Assembly: GCA_900155495.1 (NCBI GenBank)
Contig: FTLJ01000785.1
Span: 1 to 14,407, forward strand
Length of the DNA: 14,407 nucleotides
DNA from: Porogramme epimiltina
Lineage: Eukaryota > Basidiomycota > Agaricomycetes > Polyporales > Polyporaceae
Reading direction: 5' to 3'
The stretch's first letter is position 1, and each line of letters opens with the position of its first letter. Below the pieces are notes generated by a model. The model worked only from the letters and a program-made list of their open reading frames with translations, was not told the DNA's origin and ran no database searches. The position numbers and the translations under genes are program-made. This document shows, piece after piece, positions 1 through 8,370 of this stretch.

Positions 1-1000
1 CTGGCCTGGTTCTCGGAAGGGTGCCTATCCAGCCTGTTGGCCAAGATTCCCTGTCGATGTCTCTTGTGCGGGGCACCACCGGCTGCAGCGCCGCCTATCG
101 ATCGCCCTGCTCGTTGCCCCAAACACTCCAGTCCTGGGCACTGGCAACCACGCGTTTCACCGCACGGTCATGCACAGTGGTGAGTGTTTGTTATCTGCCC
201 CACGCTCCTCATCGCCAACTGTTGGACTCAAGGTATATCTCCCCTTTCCCAGATATAGCCCGCTGTGCACATCCCCGTCCTTTGTGCTCAGCCACCCGTT
301 TTCTTCCAACTACACGCTTCCCCCTGTCTTGTTGTTCCATCGCCATTCCCTCCTCTATCTCGGCGTCGGCTACTTGCACACGTATCAACAGCATTGAATG
401 CGAAAAAATCACCCGTGGACGGAAAATGGGTCGCGCGGCGAGTAGCGGAGGGTGATGACCCCGTGTAAGGAAAGGAGGGTCGCGCGGCGAATACGGGAGG
501 GCGGTGACCATCGGTACGTCTTCCTCCGTCACACTCATCACCCCTCCCTGTTCTCAGCACCCTCCTTACTTTAGCCTTCGTCCATCTTGCGGGCGCGCTT
601 GCATATACTCCGCATACTTCTGTTGCATGTACCCCTGCAACCCCCACGGCCGCCATAGAATCGTTCACCTTCTGCTATCGCGTCGTATTGGTTATGCAAT
701 ATGTATATTACGGTATACTGGAAGGGGTGGACGTTCGGCTGAGGCCATGTTGGTTGTATGGACTGTTTCGGTGCGTCTCGCTCCCTTGAGTGCATTGTTC
801 ACACCGCTCACAGCATTCTGTTATCGTAGCGAAAACGCCGCCATGTGTGATTGCACTGAGTGACTTAGCACAAGTCAATCGCACGACCCTCATATCTGGT
901 CCGTCCCCGACCGAAAGCCCACGACGCAGCTCCCCTGCGGATTCGCCTCCCGACTCGTCGCTCAATGAGCCTCAAGCCTAAGCCCGACCCTCCAGCCCGA
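1..1000 (+). other. Divergent spliced-looking region, left-edge copy
   Basis: From position 29 (ccagcctgttggcc) this matches unit A from 8371. Three intron-like segments can be placed. The first, 180-252, has donor GTGAGT and acceptor CCCAG. The second, 514-557, has donor GTACGT and acceptor TTCTCAG. The third, 771-813, has donor GTGCGT and acceptor CACAG. The first two have counterparts at 8506-8563 and 8795-8840, and the third at 9160-9200 and 3446-3486. Exons between them do not keep one reading frame between copies, and this copy holds a 49-base-offset duplication absent from unit A. It is either a spliced noncoding RNA or a decayed gene. Its HET partner would lie left of the window. Confidence 0.45.
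428..509 (+). repeat. Imperfect tandem duplication
   Basis: The segment beginning GGGTCGCGCGGCGA and ending GTGACC or GATGACC occurs at 428-460 and again at 477-509. The second copy sits just before the putative donor at 514. The matching place in unit A has a single copy, so this is a local duplication; its 49-base step would shift any reading frame. Confidence 0.75.
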
Positions 1001-1700
1001 CCCTCCCCGATCGTCGTCACGCTCCCCTCTACACTGCAGGTTCTCGACTCTGCTTCCGCGCAGTGCAGCCCCCGTGCTCGCAATCGTCGCCGCCGCGCCA
1101 TGAACGAGCAGGCCGCGCGGCCTCGGTATGTTGACAGTCTCGATCCGGCTTTAAGCATAGCGCGCTCAACAACCTTCCCCCAAACCCGTAGGGTTTGACG
1201 TGCTCCCTCGAAGCGCATCTAGCCAACAGTCAACATCTCTCAGCGGGAGAAGCAGCTGCCCGCCGGGCTACGCACGACTGAGGCGTGGGCGACTCGGACG
1301 TTCAACACCACGTCTTCCCATAGTCATCTTTTGATTTGTGAGCACTTTTCTACTTTGTGTGGTCCCGTTCCTGGTTGACACGCAGCATGGGCCACGGTCG
1401 TGCGGGATTAGCAGCGCTCAGATACGCCCGTAGCAGAGACGGTCAAGCAGCTCCCACCTGGGAGCACGCAGCGCCGCGTCGACGCGTGCGGCGTGGCCGC
1501 CCTCTATGTTTTCTTCGAGGACACTTGGCTCTTCAGGGCTGCGGGTCTCTTGATGCATAGGAGGACACTCTCCGCGGGCATCACTGTGTCTCCTATACAC
1601 GCCTTTGCGATTTCAGGCCTCTGCCACCACTGTATCATGTACCGCTTGATGTATTCTCGTTCCCTTGCGTTGACGTCTGTCATGCTTCTAGTTGTGAACC
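1001..1700. other. Region with no confident gene
   Basis: Several short frames are open, but none has recognisable motifs or a counterpart in the other units. A plus-strand frame at 1493-1705 would give a 70-residue hydrophobic peptide starting MAALYVFFEDTW and ends inside the AATAAA at 1701. It could be the 3' end of a plus-strand transcript, but I cannot support a coding call. Confidence 0.3.
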
Positions 1701-1706
1701 AATAAA
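1701..1706 (+). terminator. Possible polyadenylation signal
   Basis: AATAAA followed by an A/T-rich stretch with TGTATGTATATG would suit the 3' end of the plus-strand unit at the left edge. The minus-strand ORF ends at 1771, so the two would be convergent. AATAAA is common by chance in A/T-rich DNA, so confidence is modest. Confidence 0.3.
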
Positions 1707-1770
1707 ACTATTGTATGTATATGACATCAAGTACTTCGCATGAGGTTACATATACTCCTGGTAGTCTCCA

Positions 1771-2448
1771 CTACCGCCAGCGCAGTTTGGAAAAGCGGCG
1801 TTTGAGCCAGAACGAGCCCCGGGCCCCTCGGTCAACGTCTGAAGAAGAAACTTTGGTGGTTGTCGCAGTCGACGTCCCGGTGGGGGAGCCACGTACGACA
1901 TCGCTGCTGCATGTCTCGCAACATTTAACCAGCGCTGCAGCAGGCAGGGATACGAGCTCCAGTGTATCGGTATCAGGACGCGACTGCGGAACCTCCGGCG
2001 CACCATGAAACCCAACGATCGGTCCTACGGTCAAGACTGGACCAGGCCGCATGGACTGCACGCCCGTACCATCGTAGGGCGAGTAATCCCGACTGTCAAG
2101 TCCCTCTTGGATGGTCTGACTGTGGCCGTTAGCAGGATACCCGCCATCTGGCAGAGTGCTTAGGTACCGAAACGGAGGGAACCATTCGAACTCGGTGCAA
2201 ATGCCCAGAGGACTTGAGGATCGATCGATCAGAGGAGTCCCGAGGGGCGTGCTCGAAGCGGGCGCCGACAGGTCAACTTGGAATGGGGCTGGAGCAGGTT
2301 GAACAGAACTCGATTGTGCATCTCCGGGTGAGCAAACTTGAGCCACAGTCCTGTTTTGACTATGGACAAACGATGAGAGCGCGACGTCGTTCACCTGCGG
2401 CGCCAACAGAGTACGGAAGGACACAAGAGAAAGCACTGACGGACACAA
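1771..2448 (-). pseudogene. Orphan ORF, 5'-incomplete gene fragment in the HET-less unit
   Basis: A minus-strand frame of about 225 codons is open here and ends ...SFWLKRRFSKLRWR and TAG. It has no ATG near its 5' end; the first in-frame ATG is deep inside (MRPGPVL), so this is probably a last exon or a truncated gene. A possible acceptor, GTCCATAG, lies at 2360-2367, which would start the exon at 2359. The translation is Ser/Thr/Pro-rich with no membrane segment or motif I recognise, and shows no similarity to the HET proteins. Its 5' edge runs into the duplicated upstream block, whose similarity to the other copies ends at about 2425, so the first few codons belong to that block. It lies where a HET gene would be expected. 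It could be the cytoplasmic tail of an unrelated protein; function unknown. Confidence 0.4.
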
Positions 2449-2880
2449 AGCGCTGATCCCTCAGCGTCGCGTTCGGACTCTGACGCGCTTGAAGAAGTTC
2501 GGTCGCATATGCTTGTATGAAACAAACGTTGCGAACGCAACGCAGGCAGTGATCGCAGGCACCCCGAAAGACAATTTTATTGCTGAAGGGGGAGATCACA
2601 GCCGCCTGCAGTACTCTACGTGGGGACCATTCGGTCGGAGGACCAGCTCTAGACGGAGGCTTGGATAGGGTGGTACTAGTGATCGAGATGGGAGGAGATG
2701 ATGAGAGCTCTGGAGAGGATCCAGCGGGGAGGATGTTGGGCTCGAGAGCCCGAGTGGAGATGGCCCTCCCTGGCCGGCTTCATGAGGAGGACGGACGGAT
2801 GTGGCTGGGGAGCGTCTTGGGCCAAGGGTTGACGTCAGCGCTGAGGAAGGGAAGCTAGAACTCGATGTGGCGTGGATGCA
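2425..2880. repeat. Duplicated upstream block, copy in the HET-less unit
   Basis: This resembles 7845-8290 and 13535-13965. Shared landmarks include the stretch around gcagtgatcgcag, an A/T patch tttatt, a cggaggac segment, and a core around cttgggccaaggg. The part adjacent to the HET start codon in units A and B is missing here. On the plus strand the core reads MALPGRLHEEDGRM...LGQG, which is also recognisable in the other two copies. Confidence 0.7.
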
Positions 2881-3777
2881 GCTAGCGGCCCGGGAGTCCC
2901 GGCTCGCGTGGCAACGAGTGTCCTTGCCCTGCGTGGCCTCGTTTGGCAGTGACAGCCAAGAGCCCTCTAAGACTTAAGTGACGGCGACCGCTATGGACCT
3001 CGACGCCCCACTAGCCTATCAGTGCTGTCAGCACATTCCACACACCTTGCCGTCATCAATCCCGTAACTGCCAGTTCTATAGCCACCACTCCGCGACAAC
3101 GCCCCCGCACCACTCGCCTCCTCGGTCGCATTGGACACTCCCCTTCATCTCAAGCGAGCCACCCTTCGCCACTGCCTCTCCACAGGTCCTCCTACGCCCG
3201 CCTTCCTGCCTCTATCTCACGCCTGCTCCCGCACATGCGCTGTCTTCCCCCCCCCCCCCTTGCATGCGCATCTCTCCCCCAAAGGCCGCTATCAGGTTTC
3301 GCTACCAACCATTGCCGCTGCCAGCTGCGGCGTCTCAAGCACGTACCGCATAGGCTACACGTATCGAAAGGGTCGGGTGTTTCGGTATTGGACTACGGGG
3401 AATGGGTAGTAACTGAGATGGTACTGGCGGGAATGGGCTGTTTCGGTGCGTATCTTCTCCTCCTGACCATTTCTCGCCATGCTCAGTACAAGCTCTCATC
3501 GCAGAACGAACTCTACCACATGCAATGGCCTTGCGCTGTTAGAATGAGCCAAACCCCGTGGTATACCCTACCCTGGAGTGTTCTCAGCCCCGGCGAACGC
3601 GACGCGGTCGTTCCCGCCTTACCTCTCGACTGCTTCAACAATCATTCGATGCAGGTTTCGCCTGCCGAAACTCCTCAGCTGGATATCGCAGACTATCGTT
3701 CTTATGATGTTCAAAGTATGCTCTATGTCGTCCTGCCTGTAATTCCTCTTCCTAACCTCTTGCTTTCGCTACTTTAG
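2881..3777 (+). other. Divergent spliced-looking region, copy in the HET-less unit
   Basis: A long plus-strand frame is open across 3022-3777, with its first ATG at 3235 (MRCLPPPP, encoded partly by a run of 13 C). It crosses two good intron candidates. The first, 3446-3486 (41 bases, TTTCG|GTGCGT to GCTCAG, with CTGAC inside), is shared with the left-edge and unit A copies. The second, 3716-3777 (62 bases, CAAA|GTATGC to CTTTAG), has a perfect CTAAC branch site 21 bases before the acceptor AG. The exons matching introns 1 and 2 of the other copies cannot be placed. The open frame is therefore probably not translated as it stands. This may be a noncoding spliced RNA or a degenerate gene. Confidence 0.4.
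3716..3777 (+). other. Intron candidate with CTAAC branch site
   Basis: Donor GTATGC, branch CTAAC at 3752-3756, a pyrimidine-rich stretch and acceptor CTTTAG make this the best-formed plus-strand intron in the window. Splicing it from the 3022 frame continues for about 55 codons (DPLRAFPAELL...) before a stop near 3943. Confidence 0.55.
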
Positions 3778-3798
3778 AGTCAAGACGATCCCAACTAA

Positions 3799-4125
3799 AC
3801 ACCCAAGACCCACTTCGCGCTTTTCCTGCCGAGCTTCTGCACCCTCGCGGCTCCACCACGGCTGCGCGCACTCTCACTGGGCGACACCCCCTCTGCGCCC
3901 GCCGATGCGGCCCTCCGTGTGCGCAGTCTCCTCGCTCTCTCCGCTAGCTCTCCCGCGCCCCTTCCTAGACGCGCGGAGTTCCTGGACCGCGTAGTCGCGC
4001 GCATCGCGGAGCAGCTGTACGGAGCACCAAAGGAGGAACTGGAAGCAGGGAAGGAACAGGAAGCCGGCGCGAGGTCGCGCGCGAGTGGGTGTGGAAGAGG
4101 CGGCTGCTCACCCCGTCGTGGATGA
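3799..4125 (+). CDS. Unidentified coding-like segment, possibly an exon
   Basis: The frame is open after the TAA at 3796 and stops at 4123-4125. Its middle reads like ordinary GC-rich fungal coding sequence: LLALSASSPAPLP, then AEFLDRVVARIAEQLYG and a Glu/Lys-rich stretch (KEELEAGKEQEAG). There is no ATG in the first part, so it would be a spliced exon. A neighbouring frame continuing the splice at 3777 reads FPAELLHPRG, so a small frameshift between them is possible. I do not recognise the family. Confidence 0.25.
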   Translation, partial: TPKTHFALFLPSFCTLAAPPRLRALSLGDTPSAPADAALRVRSLLALSASSPAPLPRRAEFLDRVVARIAEQLYGAPKEELEAGKEQEAGARSRASGCGRGGCSPRRG

Positions 4126-4953
4126 GGTGGACCTTGTGAGGGATAATGGGGTGACAATTAGGCGCGCTAGTGACGGCGCGCCGGGGTGTGCGTCGAGGCA
4201 GCTTCAGCGGCGCTGACGTACGGGTGCGCGTCGGGCTAGAGAACGGGCTCGTCCGTGTGCAATGGGGATTAGAGCTGAAGCGGGTACTCCTGGTACGTCA
4301 CTCACCTTGCTGACGATATGGCATATGATGAGTGTCGTTGTATCACAGACACACGAGCTCCACGCTGGACTCCCAGAAACATGCCGCTACGCGTGCTAGT
4401 GCTGTTAGCGCATCAGGTAGTCAGAGACCACGACGAGCCCAACAACTGCGCTACGATCGTCCTCCCCTCCCCAAGTCCGAAGCGTATCCGCTCTCTCCTC
4501 CCTAACGTCACCATTACTACGCCAATTCGACATAGGCGTGACGACGTACGATATGCCGGCACCGAGTTCATGTGCGGAAGCGATGTTATCGTGCCTCTAT
4601 GTATGCATGCTGGAGCTGCCGATTGTGTCTCTTCGCACGTCACTCAGAGACACGCTGGCGCGGACGCGTCGGCGTGGGTGGGGGAAACTAAGGGGTGGAT
4701 AGTATATATAATCGATTGTAATTGAGGTGGACGGCACCAGCCGTACAACATAGGATTCTTATGATACATTCCACGCATTTTTTCGCGCTCTCCCGGTTGC
4801 GCCGATTCACTGTACCGGGCGGAATGCATGTACTACATTTAGTAATGGTACTGAGATCTCTGGAGAAGGTCACGGTGCTGGTCAGTGGTGGGCGTGGTGC
4901 ACTGCTGCTGTATGAGGACACCAACCGGAGCTCGAGTTACGAACGACGTCGCC
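4126..4953. other. Intergenic stretch downstream of HET copy A, no confident gene
   Basis: A plus-strand frame at 4318-4725 gives a 135-residue product starting MAYDECRCITD, with no recognised motif and no counterpart downstream of copy B. An A/T patch (tatatataat, about 4701-4711) may serve 3' end formation for the minus-strand HET gene or be chance. No repeat or RNA gene was seen. Confidence 0.3.
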
Positions 4954-7390
4954 CTATGGTGGTGCTGGTGCAGCTGCGGGAGGGTCTGCACCGTTGTTCT
5001 GGGAAAACTGGGTTAGGAATGCTTTCAATTGGGCAAGCTCGGCGAGTGCTTCGTTCAGTTTGCGGGTCTGTGCATCGTGCGCCTCCTTCAGTTCTTGTAC
5101 CTCTCGATCGCGAGTGGCATTATTTTCCTTCAAAATGTCTTGCATGGCTTCGCGGAGATTGCTAGGGATACCAGCCAAACAACCTATGCCGCTAACCTCG
5201 GGGGTGGGCATTTCCCCGAGACCAGCGGAGTTGGCGCTACCTGTGGACACGCTATGTACGCCTTGAGTAAGGGTGTCGACAGAGCTCGTATCCCTCAACC
5301 TGTGTGCAATTTGGAGGTGGCCCGTGTTGGGGCTAACAGCAGGGCATGTGGGGACGGACGTAGGTTGTTGAACTGAGGACGAGGAAGTGGATACTGGCAT
5401 GGGATTTCTGATACAGCTGGTGGATGGTGGGAGGTCTCCGCTAACGGCAGGGTGGACGAGCCGATGCAAATAACTAGCAGGTGGAGGGAGGCGAATGTTT
5501 TTATTCTTCTGTATCGTCTCATACCTGCTCCCAGCGAGTTCAAGGCCGAGTACGAGCGTTCGCTCTGGCGCGTGCGTACATGGCATGAACACGAGACGAA
5601 TTATACGCTCTGTGTCCCCGAAATCATGTGCGCCGCCCGGCCAGTCCGCGATGTGGTCCGTCGCGCAATTGTGCACATATTCTGGCCAGGGCTGGCCCCA
5701 CGTCGCAAGATTATGCTGGTCCGCCCATGCCCAGTGGCATGGACGCTTCTCGGTCGACGCTTTCGTGCACGTCCCGAGGAAGATGCGAACACTCTCTACC
5801 AATTGGATGGATTGACACCTAAACCACATTGTGTGCTTCGACGTCGGATCCCAGGATACCGTCCTGGTGATGGGGAAGAACTTGAGTGCACCTAATGTCT
5901 GCATTAACGTCCGAGGAATCCGGAATGCTGTGGGCGCGACGTCGGGGACGAACCCCTGTAGGAGATGCGCGCCGTCTGTCCGTCCGGTCGTGAGCGAGTG
6001 GGCGGCGATGTAGATATCACGCCAGGTCGCAGCGACGGGCTTTCCGCGGAAGCGCAGGTTGTCGTCGTCGCCGCCGAGGCAGGCCAGCCTCCTGAGCCAA
6101 TACCCGGATCTGGTTGGATGGTGAAATGACCACGAGACGTAGTAGAGCTTGCGGGATGGGCCCTGGGTATGGTCATTCGGAGGTGAGTGGAGGAGGAGTA
6201 CGAGGCGTTCACCATTCTTCTGGCATGGGAGGACAGCGATGGTGACCCCACTGACCTCGGCCACTGGAACGTGACATTTCATGCCGTACGGGGTGACCTC
6301 AAAGGAGGATACTTCGCCGTGGGCTTGGCTAGACAAACTCTCTTTGGGCTATTGGAGTATTGATTTGGATATGAGGTAGGAATGAGTTGCGTACAAGGCA
6401 CACCGTACATACCTTCTCATCCGACTCAGGTAGGGTATTTGGTGGAGTCGATGGACCTGCTGGTGTCCACGGGCACGAGCGTGCCCTCGACGATCCTCTA
6501 AACCAACTCGGCGAGGGAGCAAATAGAAATATACTCGGTTGATCCGGGTTGTGGTTGCGATGAGTTTCAGACACAGGTCCCTGTTCCCGCGCATCGTCAC
6601 TCGAGTAGTGGCAGGCGCCCCAAGTAAAAAGCGTCACGTCCGTGCTCTGTCTCGCGAGCTCCGCCTGCAGCCGCTGGAATGCACGTCGACCCTCCCCGTA
6701 CATCGTCGGTATGTTGATGTCGAACAGCCCAAGCAGGCAGTACGCCTCGTCCTCCACCCGCGTCGTCTTGCGTGTAGCCGCCCAGGACATGCGCCTCGCG
6801 ATCGACGCGTGGACTCGGAAGTCCAGCTTGCGCGTGAGGTACTCCTCGTTGATCCACGTGCGCTCGGAGAGAGGGACGCGGAGGTCGTATTTCGTCCCGA
6901 TCTTCGACCACTCCTTCGAGAAGAAAATGACGAACGCCGGGGCGAGGAGCTCTTGCAGCGTCCATCCCCGCGAGTGCCATCGTGCCCTCTGGAATTTCGA
7001 CCCCTCGGCGTACGGGTCGTCGGTGTTGGGGACGTCCTCGAGATAGACGTAGCAGACCTCTGAGAGCGCGTACCAGTTAAACATCGAGTTGATCGCCTCA
7101 GACAGCTCGGTGCTACTCGTCTTGTCGATGCAGCATGAGTCGATCCAGATCCAGTCGTACCCGTCCCTCTCCGCGATCTCGCAGCATCGACGTATTTTCT
7201 TGCAAACGTGCTCTCGCGGGTTTTGACCACTCTTCTTGCATTTCCTAATGATGCTCTCCACTTTCTGGAAGGTTTGCTCGCCTGCGGGATGCTGGGTCCA
7301 TGTGTGGGACAAGATCGCGTATCCTCCAGTGACGGCCGCGCAGTCGGAAAAGTAGCGGAGCTCGGCGCGAGCGGTGCTAAGGACCCACAT
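4954..7390 (-). CDS. HET-domain protein, copy A (790 aa, one intron)
   Basis: Exon 1 is 7390-6413 (326 codons), the intron is 6412-6349 (64 bases, AAG|GTATGT to AATAG|CCC, phase 0) and exon 2 is 6348-4954 (464 codons plus TAG). The start is the ATG of MWVLSTARAEL, with A at -3 and matched in copy B; the frame is open further upstream but has no ATG. Residues 24-31 (YAILSHTW), 80-89 (WIWIDSCCID), 104-107 (FNWY) and 141-151 (RGWTLQELLAP) are the HET-domain signature. EDEAYCLLGLFDIN (213-226) and YGEG (231-234) form the segment that usually follows HET in basidiomycetes. Residues about 342-610 form a globular part opening with FEVTPYGMKCH, then a Ser/Pro-rich linker, a coiled coil at about 724-774 and a short Pro/Ala tail. 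HET proteins are known to drive non-self recognition and regulated cell death; this one's partner is unknown. No signal peptide or membrane segment is visible, so a cytosolic protein is inferred. Confidence 0.9.
6349..6412 (-). other. Intron of HET copy A
   Basis: It is 64 bases, with donor GTATGT and acceptor AATAG, phase 0. Splicing here joins DEK to PKESLSSQAH, which aligns with copy B. Another AG lies 13 bases further downstream, at TTTGTCTAG, but using it would break the frame. Retention would add 27 residues and stop at 6329, giving a HET-only protein of 353 aa. Confidence 0.88.
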
Positions 7391-8370
7391 CGTTCCTACT
7401 CTAGGGGTGGGAGTAGTTAGGGAGCGTGTTGACGACAAGGCTATGTTAACTTACTGGGATGGTGCAAAGCGTTGTCGTGTATCCTGCTGAGACAGTTAGG
7501 GTAGAAAGATGTGAGTGTAGAGGAGGCTACAGATGCCAAGACGACGTCAGTTCGAGGGGAAGATCCCTGGTATGAGAAACGCCGTCCCTCTAATACTTAG
7601 ATGGGCAACTGGGGCGCGCGGCGCACGTGTGGAAGCAGGGTGGACGGCGCGAGGCACAGAAGGGCCATATCGGTGGCTGTGCGGCCTAATCTTCCTTGAA
7701 TAGAAAGCGCGGTTTCTCGTGCGCAAAGGGGGCGAGCTGATCACTCTTACGCACGCGTTATCTGGACGCTACGACGGTCGTTGTGGCAGGATGTGCGCGT
7801 TCAGAGGTACTTTTCCTAGTCTGATTTAGCATGGTTCCATCAAAACGCAAGAGAAGGCACTTGCGGACACAAAACGCAGATCTCTCCGCGTCTTTCAGAC
7901 TCTGACGCGATTGGGAAAATTTAGTCAGACATGCTTGCTTCGCGAGCAAGTCTTCCCGGCACACCGCGGGCAGTGATCGCAGCCATATCCAAAGGCAACT
8001 TTATTACTAGGGGCGGAGAACGCAGGAGCATATGGCACGCTAGATAGGGACCTATCCAACCGGAGGACTGGTCCCGGACGGCGGTCCCGGGTCGGGACAG
8101 GACCGGTAGCGATGGAGAAGGGCGGAGGCGAAGAGCGCTCCTGGAGGAGCGACGAGGGTGTTGGGATCGGGGTCGAGGGTGGATGGCCCTCCTTGGCTGG
8201 CTTCTCGAGGTGGATGGGCGCATGCAGCTGGGGAGCTTCTTGGGCCAAGGGCCAACGTCGGCGGCGATGGGGAAGGGAAGAGAATGATGCCACGTGGATG
8301 ACGCGCGCGTGACGGCCCGTCGACCGCGGTCTTGGCGCCCATGGTCGTCTTGTCTCATCGTCGCCCCCAG
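7391..8370. repeat. Duplicated upstream/intergenic block, unit A
   Basis: This roughly 1 kb block precedes HET copy A and can be followed, with gaps, into 13045-14035 upstream of copy B; its distal half also matches 2425-2880. It should hold the HET promoter and 5' UTR and perhaps the promoter of the divergent plus-strand unit. Where copy B has a TATATATA element, this copy reads taatacttagat (about 7591-7602). Frames across the block are not kept between copies, so I do not call a protein gene in it. Confidence 0.7.

Noticed and set aside
4697..4714. TATA box for a plus-strand gene at 4722-5165
   Set aside because: The frame that follows runs antisense into the 3' end of HET copy A and has no recognisable domain; the A/T patch fits a 3' end region equally well.
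5452..5895. Plus-strand frame of 147 codons within HET copy A exon 2
   Set aside because: It is antisense to a region whose protein is conserved with copy B. A similar antisense frame exists in B (11094-11435) only because the sense sequence is conserved.
6539..7063. Long plus-strand frame antisense to HET copy A (174 codons)
   Set aside because: It is opposite the strongly conserved HET exon; open antisense frames are expected where the third codon position is GC-rich. The product is Arg/Pro-rich with no motif.
7391..7438. Upstream extension of the HET copy A protein by 16 residues (SSTRSLTTPTPRVGT)
   Set aside because: There is no ATG; the first in-frame upstream codon that could start is TTG. 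Copy B has no ATG in the matching place before a stop, so ATG at 7390 is preferred.
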